A DNA stretch of 64,000 bases from Bryopsis sp. KO-2023 (taxonomy: Eukaryota > Chlorophyta > Ulvophyceae > Bryopsidales > Bryopsidaceae): positions 5,605,001 to 5,669,000 of the forward strand of contig BSYQ01000006.1 of NCBI GenBank assembly GCA_030272585.1, read 5' to 3'. The notes beneath the pieces were generated by a model. That model saw nothing but the letters and a program-made list of their open reading frames with translations, was not told where the DNA came from and searched no databases. A program made the position numbers and the translations under genes. How positions within the stretch are numbered: the first letter of the stretch is position 1; each line of letters opens with the position of its first letter. Shown here in pieces: positions 24,541 through 35,167 of the stretch.

Positions 24541-25597
24541 ATGTGCGGCTCAGCCTGTGAGTGGTGTCCTAAAGAAACACGCTGCATCATCTTTTTCCAC
24601 TCGATAAGATCTCTTCTGTGTCGAAGGGCCAGTTGTTCTCCACAGCAGCAAAATAAAGCTACTGAACAAAATAATACACGGCATGCGAAAACACGCGCGC
24701 TGTGCGTTCTGGATTTCGAATCTCTTTCGAAATTTCCCATCTTTTTTTCTTTTCTTTTTACCATTGGTTGACGAATGGCGTTGGGTGGATCGTACAGGTG
24801 GGACGTTTTGTCTTTTGACGTCCATCTTTGGAGTCGTTTTCTTGGGCATCATGGGAACGCTGCTTAAAAACGACTACAAGTGAGTTGTGTATTTATGAAG
24901 CTAATACTCTGTGCTTTATTTTTCACAAAAAAAAATTCAGGAAGTGTTTCTTGAACACAACACCTCTTTTAAACTGAGGGATCTCTCAAGGGAAATCATA
25001 AGTGCACAAACCAATCCAGATTTTCTTTGTCGGAATCTCATCGTTTTATGTTCCTTCTGATTTTCATCCTGAAACACGTTTCTATAGGGCACATGGCATG
25101 TTTTATTATCCATCTTCAAGGATGGATAATAGACCCCTTGCTCTAGCTGAAAAAAAAAAAAAGGTTTCACAGGGGAACACTCATTGAACAATTTTAAAAA
25201 CCCAACTAAAACTGTGATACCTAAAACTGTGGGTTTCTAGCAGGCATGGTGTTTTGTTTTTTTTTCCGTCAGTTTTGTTTTGGCTTTTTGAAACACAATC
25301 TCAGACTTCCTGTGTTGAGAATATAAAAACCGGGGCATTTTTCTATGAAAACTCTACTAATAATTTTTAGTTTTATTATTTTTTTTCTATATGTCGGAAC
25401 TGATTCTGGAATTTTGTGCTGAAAATCTGGACAGACACATCGGTGAATGGTATGAGGTCGAGAAAGACAGCCATGGCCTCCCCACCGGGGAACAAATTGA
25501 TAATGCGTACAAAGCGGTTTACGCAACTGCTGGGGTTTATGGTGGATTTATCGTTCTCTCTCTTGGATGCCTCATTAATGGTGCCAGGCGAAAGTAA
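24541..25597 (+). CDS. RNASEK: Ribonuclease kappa-like / V-ATPase f-type small membrane protein
   Basis: Exons 24541-24556, 24798-24879 and 25435-25597 give 86 residues. The N-terminus reads MCGSACGTFCLLTSIFGVVF and continues into LGIMGTLLKNDYK, one membrane helix after a Cys-rich start. The second half has a short polar loop (HIGEWYEVEKD) and a second helix (AVYATAGVYGGFIVLSLGCL) ending in NGARRK. Two helices with this short N-terminal Cys pattern match RNASEK, also found as subunit f of the V-ATPase Vo sector, so a role in organelle acidification is likely. The acceptor of the last exon (gaaaatctggacag) is weaker than average; the junction is chosen by phase. Confidence 0.7.
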
Positions 25598-26447
25598 AAT
25601 CCTGGAAAAGGGAAAGAAAAAGGATCAAAAAAGAAAGAAAAAGGCAGAAACACCATGGACTTTTCCCCGCAATATTGTGGGTGTTTAAAACACCAAATCG
25701 ACAGCACACCTGCTCTTTCCCCTTCGCAAAAAAAAATTGGTGGCAATTGGTTGCAATTGGATGTAGTGGGTACTGTCGAAGGAGGTTTGTCCGCAATGTT
25801 TTATTTCTGGGCGATTTGGAGTCCGAAGCTTTTGGGGGTCGGTCAGTTTTTTTTTAGGAGGTAGGATGTTTTTTTTAAATGTGTTGGGTGTAAGCTCCCT
25901 TGTGAGAAACTGTGCAAGACGAAGGCTGAAACTGGAAAGGTCGGTTTTCTATTCTTTCCCTTGGGATATTGTGAGGAGCAGCCGGGAGGTCTGGCCGGAA
26001 CACGAAATACGGAGGGGGCTCCGTTGAAATTGCATGTTACTTGTGAATTTCTTGTTGGGAGCCATCATCATTTTTTGAAGCAACCTGGGCTTTTTTTTTT
26101 GGGAGCAAGGGGGTGTGGGGTGGTTATCAAAATTAATTGGATGCCTTGAATATCGTAGAGGTTTGTGAGTTTTCACCCAACAGGGTTTTGGCAACCTGGT
26201 ATTCAAGCTAAAAATATAATTACAAAGATATTATATTGGACAGCCCCCACCAGCCTACCCCAAGCTTGTCACTCGCTGGTTTTTTTAGCGATGGATAATA
26301 TTTGCATTTCCTACCTCAACTCCCCCTCCTCTTGAGAAAGTTGGAATTCCGGAAAGCATGGAGGTACCATGCTCATCAAATATTGCATGATTTGCTCTCC
26401 ATAAAAGTTGCTGCTGGTGGCCAAAACATCAAACGTCAAATTCCCCA
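25598..26447. other. Intergenic, convergent gene ends
   Basis: 3' flanks of RNASEK (plus) and ARP8 (minus). The part at 26330-26447 would be coding if ARP8 uses the alternative spliced 3' end described for that gene. Otherwise no gene was seen. Confidence 0.4.
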
Positions 26448-28094
26448 CTAAACAGTCCCCTGTTGAGCTCTGAAATACCAGAACAACTTGGACAACACCA
26501 ATTCCGATTTTACATACTTCACAGGATCCCCTACCCTTACCCCTCCACTCAACCAATCCGATTTCTTAACCCAATGATCACCTCCCTCCAGGATGCCCAG
26601 CAGCACTCCACCTTTCCAAATAGCTTCCCTTACATCACTCTTGGGCTCCATGACAGCCACTGTCTCGGTAATTTCATCTTGAGGTAAGGCAGCCAACACC
26701 CTCCTTTCCAGCATATCTGGCAACCCCCTCAAGCCTGCGTATTCCCCCACCAGGAGTATGCTGGAGTAAAGACGCTTTCTTTGATGGGGTCTGGGGATGG
26801 ATGAGATGCTCTTCACGATCGCGTCGTCCAAACCCAAAGCTCCGTGGTGGTCCGCCAGGGAGTGCGTTTCATCAACTGGGTCGGTGTATATGTCGTCATG
26901 GAAGTCGTCATCGCCGGCAAGGTGCAACGGGTGGGCGCTCAGCTCCCGCCAGTGCGCCTCCAGAGGACTGAGCGTTTTCAAACTTGGTGGACGCGACCGT
27001 TCACTCTCGGAATAGAAAAGGTCGGGGTGAAAGTAGCCCATCGGCGCAACACACGCCGCTGGACCCAAGCACAGCTGCAGCTCCGAAACAACGTTGTCGT
27101 CAGAAACAATGTTCAATACGGCATTAGGGCACGACGCGATCTGTCGTTGGACGTCACGCTCCGCCCCCTCAGCGGGTAGAAAACAAGAACGCAAAACCAT
27201 GCGATTGAGCTCGCTCGCGTCGCAAGGCCTGGTCGTGGGATCGAAATCTTGCTGCGACCAGGAACGCTGACGACGCAGCAGCCAGAGCAGAGAGTCCCCG
27301 ATGCACACGCCACCGTACGGCAACAAGACCCTGGAGCTCGGGGTGATGATTCCGTCCTCTACGCAGCAAAGGGTCGTCGTGTGGGAGCCTAAGTTAACGA
27401 CACAAGCGCCGCTGCAACCCTGCCCAAAAGTGGCGGCGATCGCTTCCACATGAACGACGACGTCTTTGAAGCCTAGCTCCCTTAAAATGACGTCCGCGAG
27501 AATCTCGACCTCCACTCCCGACAAGTCCTCAGAGACGACCAGCACCACCGAAAAATCAGCGAAGCGCTTGTTGGAGATCCCCAGTCTCTCTTCCACCACT
27601 CTCCCCCAGATATGCGCGAGATCCCTAGTGGCCTCCACGCGCGTTCGTTTAGGGTTCAAACGTCCAGAAACCATAGGGTGCCACACCCTGTAAGGATCCG
27701 AGCTTTTCAACGACTCGGTCTGCTCGCCGACCAAAACGTTCCCCATCTGAGGGTGAAGCCTCCCCTGTATTTCATTCCTCACGACGCAAGGCGCATGCCA
27801 CTGCTGTCCCTGCGGTTGAATCCGTACAGACGTTGACGCCTCGAGGTACGCTACTTCGCGCGCATGTGACCTATCACCGCTCACATCCTCGCTATCGTCT
27901 TCACCGAACTCCTCTGCCGCTTTCGAATCACTGGTGGCGTACGCGACAGCGTGCGGAACATGGACTGGTGATTCGCTGCTTCCCAACCCAAGCGTCAGAG
28001 TATCGGAGCCAGGGTTAATGATTATCAAGTCAGCCCCGCGTTTCGACACCAGCTCCCTCGACGATAGAGACTTGAAGTCGTCCTGCTGCGGCAT
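26448..28094 (-). CDS. ARP8: Actin-related protein 8, INO80-type chromatin remodeller subunit
   Basis: An intronless frame of 548 residues starting MPQQDDFKSL. The actin fold opens with ADLIIINPGSDTLTLGLGSS and VPHAVAY. The central VVLVVSEDLSGVEVEILADV and GACVVNLGSHTTTLCCVEDG, with LPYGGVCIGDSLLWLL, match ARP8/ARP9-class proteins. A charged insertion (about residues 375-415) separates the last actin motifs (ILLVGEYAGLRGLPDMLERR and IWKGGVLLGILEGGDHWVKK). The likely role is nucleosome binding in the INO80 complex. The 3' end is ambiguous: the frame stops at 26448, but removing a 65 bp GT-AG segment (about 26477-26541) would replace the last residues with about 60 others ending near 26330. It is divergent from the BBOF1-like gene across 181 bp. 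Confidence 0.8.
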   Translation of the reverse strand: MPQQDDFKSLSSRELVSKRGADLIIINPGSDTLTLGLGSSESPVHVPHAVAYATSDSKAAEEFGEDDSEDVSGDRSHAREVAYLEASTSVRIQPQGQQWHAPCVVRNEIQGRLHPQMGNVLVGEQTESLKSSDPYRVWHPMVSGRLNPKRTRVEATRDLAHIWGRVVEERLGISNKRFADFSVVLVVSEDLSGVEVEILADVILRELGFKDVVVHVEAIAATFGQGCSGACVVNLGSHTTTLCCVEDGIITPSSRVLLPYGGVCIGDSLLWLLRRQRSWSQQDFDPTTRPCDASELNRMVLRSCFLPAEGAERDVQRQIASCPNAVLNIVSDDNVVSELQLCLGPAACVAPMGYFHPDLFYSESERSRPPSLKTLSPLEAHWRELSAHPLHLAGDDDFHDDIYTDPVDETHSLADHHGALGLDDAIVKSISSIPRPHQRKRLYSSILLVGEYAGLRGLPDMLERRVLAALPQDEITETVAVMEPKSDVREAIWKGGVLLGILEGGDHWVKKSDWLSGGVRVGDPVKYVKSELVLSKLFWYFRAQQGTV

Positions 28095-28275
28095 GTCTAT
28101 GGAGGAAAAAAAACAGTCAAAGCTGAGCTTCCTTTTTCTTCAAGTCTGAAACTGTCAATCGTACGACAGTCCGTCTTTTTCATTTGACCGTTGTGGGTTG
28201 CGGTTCAGGCAGGCGAGCGTCGTGCAGTCGTGCAAGGAAATTGTGTGGGGTTTTTTCCTGGCAGCAGTAACGAGG
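28095..28275. promoter_or_regulatory. Bidirectional promoter region ARP8/BBOF1
   Basis: 181 bp between head-to-head start codons. No motif was identified. Confidence 0.4.
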
Positions 28276-30913
28276 ATGGTAACGGAGGGACCTAGCGAGG
28301 GCGCGCAGCCCGAGCTGACGACAATGCAATACGTGATCCTCGCAGAGTGAGCTTCAAGATAGTGATCAAGGACCAAAACCACAACGTTTCCTTGCACAAA
28401 GTGATCGTTTCGACATGGCGCACGTTTGAGAAGTGTCCCTGGAAAGCGGCTCAGTTATTTACGTTTTGACGTGTGCCCAGTCAATTCGTCAGAAGAGAAT
28501 TTGGTTCTGCATACTTGTGCTTTCTGAAAGAACCTGCTGTGGAAACAAGTCCAGAAATGCTCCCCTGTTGATCCACTCATCTAAACTTGGTGTCTTGCCC
28601 AGAAATGAGAGGAAAAAAAGGGCTCTGGCCGAAACGAAAGCAAAGTATAGCCAGCTGCTGGAGGAGAATAAACGATTGCTCCAAGACCGAGAAAACACTG
28701 AAAGAGAAAATTACGAAGTCACAGAGTATTTGCGCAAAGAGCTTTTGGCAAAAACTGAAAGATTGGTTGGGGTCGACAATCAAATCCAGGAGGTGGGGAC
28801 TGCTTGATAGATACTCCAGCAGAATTTGCTTTTTCTTGTCCCCACTTGTGGATAATATATGAGCCTCCTGTTTTGCCAGTTCTGTTAATTTAAACAAGCA
28901 TTGAAAACAACATTGCTTTTGGCTTTCTAGATCCGAGATGGATATGAAATGGAGATTGCATCTGTCAGACAGAGCGCAGATGAAAATGCCCAAACGCTTC
29001 TCGAGGAGGCATCCAGTTGTGAACAAAAACTCGAAGGAAAAGTGAGTCACAATATATCATATATCTATAATATTATATATATATATAATATATGTGAGTC
29101 ATCCAGTGCTCTTCCATCCCTGGGATCGATGCTGAAGATTCTTGTCACTGCATTGAACATAGAGTCTTCAAGTAACAGTTTAACAGAAAATGATTGGAAA
29201 ATGTTTAGCCACTTGAACAATTGGGCACAGATTCTTTTTGTTCTGCCGATACAAAAAAAATAAAAATTGTGATTATCGTGGAAAGAAGAAAACTTCACAA
29301 ATCATGCATCCTTTTGCATACGTTCGCAAAACCATTTTTCTACATTTCTCTTTCCAGAAGAGTCTTTTTTTTTTCTTTCTTTGTTTGTTTTTCTTATGAT
29401 TTGAAAAATAGGGTGGTTTTTTTCGTGAAGTTGGGCTCTTGTGACGTTCAGGTTCGTTGGCATCGCAGATCGCAGATCTGGAAGGCCAGCTGCACGCTGT
29501 GGTTGACTTCCAGAATCGGCGGAAGGAAATCGAAGAGGAGACCATCCTTCTGCGGGAAGAGAAAAAACAGCTGGAAGAGGAGCTCAACAAACAAAAGTTC
29601 GAGTTGGAGAGGAATTTCGTCGACCAAACCAGCCGCCTGAAAAAAGACTTCAAGGAGAAGTTGCAGGAGCAAAAACGCAATTCCGAAGAGAATATCGGGG
29701 ACCGGCTGGATGATATGGTGAAAAGAATATTGGAGCAGAACAAGCAAATGTCGCATGAGCTGAAGTTGCACATTGAGGTGAGGATTGGCGGGGTTTTCTT
29801 TTTTTTTCAAGCTTGTGGTGATATGCGGATCTGGGCTCAGGTTGTGCTGTAGGTGAGGAAAGGGACCCCCCCCCCCCCCCCTCGATCAACTGCCATTTAA
29901 TATTGGCCCCTCCCCAGTCCCAGGTCTGACAGACCATCCAAAGAGGTTTTAACCCCACCCTTTTTTTTGAAAGGGGGTACAGATATGTATTGGATTATAA
30001 GGTTGGAAGGGATATATATCTATATGAGATGCCTGTGGAAATTTTGCTTCGAACAGCAATCTGATGAACTCCAACAAGAGGTTGAAATGCTGGAGGAAGC
30101 TAGGGATCGACTGCAAAGAGAGGTAGATCTGAAATGCGAACTGGAAAAGGGATTCGCATCGAGAGGGGCCCGGCAGTCGCAGCAGGTCAAAGACGCTCAG
30201 ACGAAAATCGGCAGCTTGGAATCCAGCCTGCAGGAGCTGCTGAAAGACATGGCCCGCCAAAAAGATGAGATTGAAAAACGAGCGCATGCAGAGGTGGAAG
30301 ATGCGAAAGCTGAGGTGGAGGGGCTCAGAAGGTTGGTGAAATTGAAAAGCAGAGAGCTCAAAAACATCCGGAGGCTGGCTCAAGAGGTCCTGCTACAGAG
30401 GAGCGATGTGGAGTGTTTCCTGCTGTCCAGCTTGCAAACGGTACAGGATCGATGGCTTCAGTTGCTGCTTTCCTCATTTTTGTCCATTTCATCCCTCATT
30501 AAAAAATCATGAGATTTTCCGATGCACATAACGACGCTTTGATGAAAAATACGGTTGAAGATCTGTATGCAAAGCCGCCACAAAGCAATAGCTTTTCACA
30601 CGATCATGATGAGAAGTCATTTTTCCATTTTTTGTGTGCTGTTCAGGTTCGGAAGGAAATCGAGAGGGAAAGCTTCATCGAAGCGGAAAACAGAAAGTCA
30701 CCCGATTGGCCAGACAAGGAATCGAAGCCAGGCAGTGTCGATATCAAGGACCTGTCGTGGCCAGACAGGGAAAAGATATTGCGATTGCTGTTCGCCAAGA
30801 TCACCAATCAAGCTGCACAAATGAATTTCACATCTCTGCCCCCTCATGCCATCGAAATCAAAAACCGAATGCAGGGGGACACATCCACGGCTGGTCCGAT
30901 CGCACCAACTTGA
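28276..30913 (+). CDS. BBOF1: Basal body-orientation factor 1-like coiled-coil protein
   Basis: Exons 28276-28346, 28603-28792, 28931-29041, 29469-29777, 30057-30440 and 30647-30913 give 443 residues in frame. Nearly the whole protein is charged coiled coil, starting ERKKRALAETKAKYSQLLEE. Near the C-terminus LLQRSDVECFLLSSLQT followed by VRKEIERESF resembles the conserved block of the BBOF1 (CCDC176, DUF4515) family, and a DREKILRLLF helix follows. BBOF1 acts at ciliary basal bodies and axonemes, so this gene suggests the organism builds flagella. The exon 4 acceptor is a GCAG at 29465-29468; a TTCAG 17 bases upstream would break phase. Other long axonemal coiled-coil families remain possible. 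Confidence 0.62.
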
Positions 30914-31521
30914 CCGAGGGATGGCGTAACAGAATCTGTGGGGTGGTTTGGGGAAAGGCACATGTTTCTGATTGAACGGTTGAAAAATTGGGAGCCCTCC
31001 TAGGACCATGAATGACTGATTCTTCCTCTGGAAAGGGATCTCATTCCTTCATGTTGATCAATCAACCAATAAATCAATGAAATCGTGATTGAATGTCATG
31101 GCCCTGCTGGCGTCGGGGGTAAGCCATCTCAAACCAACAACAACAACAATTACATATTGCCTGAGGGGCCACTCGCCCTAACCAATGTTCCATCTCAAAC
31201 CACAGCACAATTGCATCCCTCACAACCCACCCACACCACTAATCCGTTCACTAATATCTGGTCACTCTAATCGCGACAGGACAGAAAATGCTTCCTGAAG
31301 GCCATGGTATGACGAGATTTTACACTGGTGGGTTTTCGATTTCGCAAGACGCAGAATCGTAGCGAGATTTCTTAGTGTTTTGAGTGCTCAAATCCTTGCG
31401 AGCTCACCCTCCACCGCAGAAATTTCCCCACAACTGAACCTCACGACACAGAATTACGCATACATGATAACTTCAAGTAAGATCCGAGCGCAAGCGAGAC
31501 CCAAGAAAGAACGCACCACAA
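30914..31521. other. Intergenic between tandem plus-strand genes
   Basis: Contains an AATAAA at about 31068 that could serve BBOF1 3' end formation, and the PLAC8 promoter. No additional gene was seen. Confidence 0.4.
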
Positions 31522-32473
31522 ATGGCGTCGGCTCTGCCAGAAGGCTGCGTGGTAGGCCACGCCGCTCCCTTCAGCATCGATCCTAGAATCAACCATCGCG
31601 TCACGCCGAGCTTGGAGAGCGTGATAATGGCTTCAGCAAATAGAAATTGGGCAGGACATCCAGCAGAATGCTGCGGGAGGTGCGACCAACTGGGTTGGAA
31701 GTCATGCCTGCTGGCTTGGTTTCTTCCGTTCGTTGCGATCGGGTGAGCAATGAGATTTGGCAGGGGTGGTTTGCATTGGGAAAAGTCTGTCAAGGTCCTG
31801 GACCAGCCATGAGGGAAGATTGCTAGATGCACCTTGATAAAAGCTCATGAAGTGCATCTAGTTTGTCTCGCTGTCATTCCCTGCAGCACTCTGCACAAAA
31901 TGCTGCGACATGGATCCACATGCCAAAAATAGATTCACCAGCCCACATCTTCATTTCAGTGGGAAATCTCCTGCCTTCGTGCCATATCATATCATATCAT
32001 ACCATTGCATTGCATATTTTGCCTGCCGAAAGGAATCCTTCTCAAAAACCACGATGTCTTGCCCTGCTTGCAGAATGAATAAGAGGCGTGCATTTGCAGC
32101 ATCGATGGCCTTGTGGACAACGATCTTCTTCATCCTGTTTCTCGTCCATTACTACAACTTCTACATTCATTTCTTTATACCCTGTTCGCAGAGCACCCTC
32201 TGCACATTGCGGGCAGTCATATTCGTGTGGGGGGGCCTCATAACAGGGATCGTCATATCAATTCTGGGGGCATGCAACAGGTGCAGTCTCAGGAAGCAGT
32301 ACAATTTGCCAGGCGACGATTGCCAAGACTGCATGCTGTGGTGCTGCTGCATACCCTGCGCACTTTGCCAGGAAACTCGAACCTTAGCTTACAACAATGT
32401 CGAAAACGGGGAGTGGGAAGGGCCAAATTTGGGAAGAGGCATGGCCATCGGATTGCCATTGCAAGCCTTGTAG
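31522..32473 (+). CDS. PLAC8 (cysteine-rich) family membrane protein
   Basis: Two exons, 31522-31742 and 32074-32473, joined in phase 2 give 206 residues. The first exon ends in a Cys-containing segment (HPAECCGRCDQLGWKSCLLA) running into a hydrophobic stretch. The second has helices (ALWTTIFFILFLVHY and VIFVWGGLITGIVISILGAC) and the family signature in DDCQDCMLWCCCIPCALCQE then TRTL. PLAC8 proteins, including the plant PCR and FW2.2-like group, are plasma-membrane proteins linked to metal transport or cell-number control; this member's role is not known. Between the two Cys-rich blocks the domain carries a long hydrophobic insertion, as is common in algal members. Confidence 0.82.
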
Positions 32474-34029
32474 CATTTTTGTGTTTTTTTTTGAGATTTT
32501 TGTTCCAAAAAAAAAAGGGTGGGTAAAATGGAAGTTCAATTTCCAATGATTATTTTTTTTTGGGGGGGGGAGGGGAGGGGTTCGATGCGGTCAAGCACCA
32601 TTGGGATTGGAGTTTTGCATGTCACAATATCTTTTCTCCTGAAAAGTTTTGGGGTGGATTTGGTGGTGGAATGGGGTCATCGAATTCGGTGTTTTCTCAA
32701 CTCTTGCAGGGGAGGGTCATGGGGGGTTGTTTTTCTTTTTTCTTCTGTCGGTTGCAGCAATGGGGCTCTGTCATTCATCGTACAATTTAGAAAAAAGTTT
32801 GCATGTTTTACAAAAGGCTTCCTGCACCACTGTCTGATTGTTCAGTAGGTGACATCGAATTGGTAACAGGGAAAAGGATGGTGTGGATCGCTGGAAGACT
32901 GACAAGTTCCTTTCTGGAGAACTTGGCCCCAGTCCTCTTCCACTCAGATTAAAGATGCATCCATTGACCAAGATTGAAAAAACTCATGACTCTTTTCGCA
33001 AAATTTGATTGGAAATATCTGTCTATCGAATTTATGTCACACTTTGATCCTTCGTGTCTTAGGATCACTATCCACGCCATTCCACTCCCCCTAATGAGGG
33101 AAATCGTTGTTCTATTTTAACATTGATAATGCTGGCCCCCTGGTGCGACGACGGAGCCTTTCAAATCAGATAAGCCGTCACCCTACAAACACCAGTGTTT
33201 CCATGCTTTTTCTGAATTTTCTGGTTGATGGCGTTTTCTTGCAGATTCAATCGAACGAAAACTTTGGCAAAGGGAGTTGTGGAACATCTCGTTAATCCCA
33301 GTGCTATGATTCAGCTAGAAATCACTTCCACAGGTGCCACAAGACACCTGCAAAAAAAAAACTATCTCATTCCTCCCCTTTGCCCCGTCTGACTAAAAAA
33401 CTCCCAGCTGTGATCATCAAATTCTCAAGCATCAGACCATCAAAAGGGATCAAGAATTTACCATCCACCCCGAGAATCGATCCCAGTGAGCTAACCAGCT
33501 TACAGAAAAGTGTACACTACAACGATCTACCGTGGATTCCATTTCAGATTCCCTGGCCCAGAAGCTACCTACACCTTTTTTGCACAGGAACCCACACCAG
33601 CCCTCGCAAAGAAAACAGACTTGAGGAGAAATCCAATAGATCCCCCATCCCTCCACCCCCCCCCTCCCTTTTGGACCGGAAAAACGTCACTGATGTACAC
33701 AAGAGATCCCCTGTCTCTTCTCATTATTGAGCACACCCCCAAATCCCTTGAATTCTAAAACGTGGCCCCCCTCTAGATGAGAATGCCTTAGGCACTGTGG
33801 TTGCTAGTTGCACTGCCATTGTAAGACATTATCTGAGGGGTCCTCCTCGCCACAATTCCATAATTTATCTCTCTCCCTGATGCCTTCTGCCAGAAACTCA
33901 TCCCACAATTAAGAAAACTGAAGCCAATCCAGAGGGGGAGCCAGGGAAGCGAGTTTCTTCCCAAAGGCTGTGCGAATTCGTTTGGACGGGGTGGTCGGAG
34001 CGATGTTTCTTGACAGAAAGATGGACGTG
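32474..34029. other. Intergenic, convergent gene ends
   Basis: About 1.5 kb with no supported gene. It contains a T9-to-G9 junction near 32553-32570 and C-rich runs near 33650. Open frames are short or low-complexity. Confidence 0.45.
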
Positions 34030-34794
34030 TCAGCGCCAGAAAATGTACCCCACTAAGAAAAGGAGGCAAGCAGCTATCACGGAGGCCAGGACGATGGTGT
34101 CTCTGGATTTCTTTCGACCTATGGCTTTCAGCAGCCCGTTCACTACTGGGAATTTGCCCCCGATCGTCAAGAGTTTATCGGACACCCGGTCGAACATGTG
34201 CCTTTGCTCCTTGAGACTCCCGCTCACTGCTTCCGCCTGACCGATGACGTCATCCAAAGCTGCAGTGGAGGATTGGACAGTGTTTCTTTCCCGCAAGAGA
34301 GCCCCAGCGGTGCCTTGCACTTGGACGCCCAGCAAGGGGGCTCCCTCCGACGACCCAGAAAGCAGCTCAGCGCGATCGCGCGCCGCGCCCACTGACGAAT
34401 TCAGTCGTCTGGACTCCTGGGCGAACTCCTGCAGGATGTCGCGGTGCCTGGCGAGAATCCGGGCACTGGAGTCCCCAGAAGAGACCGCGCTCCCCAGTTT
34501 CTCGTTGACATCCGACAGCCTTTGTATCGACGCTTCTATTTCCGCCGCCTTGGTTCGCAGGATCTGTTCTGGCGAGGGAGAAGGACCTCCTGGCGCGGAG
34601 CGGTGTCCGTCGTAGCCCGAGCAGAGCTTCGCATACGCTGCCAATTTCACGTCCAGCTCCCCTTCCAGTTTCCGCGCTTCTTTGCGTAAGACGTCCCACT
34701 CCTGCGAGGAGGAGGTCGCAGCGGAGCTTACATTAGCGGCTCGATACGCCATAGCAAAGTCTGAGCCAACGGGCGGTTCGGAAGTGATCTGCAT
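34030..34794 (-). CDS. GOSR1: Golgi SNAP receptor complex member 1 (GS28-type Qb-SNARE)
   Basis: An intronless frame. I place the start at the ATG at 34794 (MQITSEPPVGSDFAMAYRAA), 254 residues; an in-frame ATG at 34836 would add 14. The N-terminal block SQEWDVLRKEARKLEGELDV with KLAAYAKL is the conserved Habc beginning of GS28/GOS1. The Qb SNARE motif covers LLRERNTVQSSTAALDDVIG to HMFDRVSDKLLTIGGKFPVV. A short basic stretch (GRKKSRD) precedes the C-terminal tail anchor TIVLASVIAACLLFLVGYIF. The protein acts in ER-Golgi and intra-Golgi vesicle fusion. It is divergent from DA1. Confidence 0.92.
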   Translation of the reverse strand: MQITSEPPVGSDFAMAYRAANVSSAATSSSQEWDVLRKEARKLEGELDVKLAAYAKLCSGYDGHRSAPGGPSPSPEQILRTKAAEIEASIQRLSDVNEKLGSAVSSGDSSARILARHRDILQEFAQESRRLNSSVGAARDRAELLSGSSEGAPLLGVQVQGTAGALLRERNTVQSSTAALDDVIGQAEAVSGSLKEQRHMFDRVSDKLLTIGGKFPVVNGLLKAIGRKKSRDTIVLASVIAACLLFLVGYIFWR

Positions 34795-35167
34795 TGGGCC
34801 CACAAAACGTCGAATTGCGAAACCGAAAACGATCACTCAGAGCTTGGGGAGGCGTGACCTGGTCCGACGTGGAGACAGAATCGTTCCAAAAATATAATAC
34901 AGGACGTCAAGACGTCTTCCACCGTGCGCACGGTTTTGCTGTATCGAACAAAACGTGTATTCGAGTCCCTGGTTTCTACGAAAGCAATTTTTTACGAAAA
35001 AAAAGCACAAACCTCGTGTATTCTAGACGCCGTCGTTTCTCCCCCAAAAGCTGCGAATCAACGGACACGCAGCATCCCGAACAGCTTGAACGGGGCCGAG
35101 GAATCGTGCCCACCGCTCAGCCACTCTCGTGGTTCCCAGTCGACCAGCGAGGACTTGCTGGCGAAAG
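34795..35167. promoter_or_regulatory. Bidirectional promoter region GOSR1/DA1
   Basis: 373 bp between head-to-head start codons, with CpG-containing sequence on the DA1 side. No motif was identified. Confidence 0.4.
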
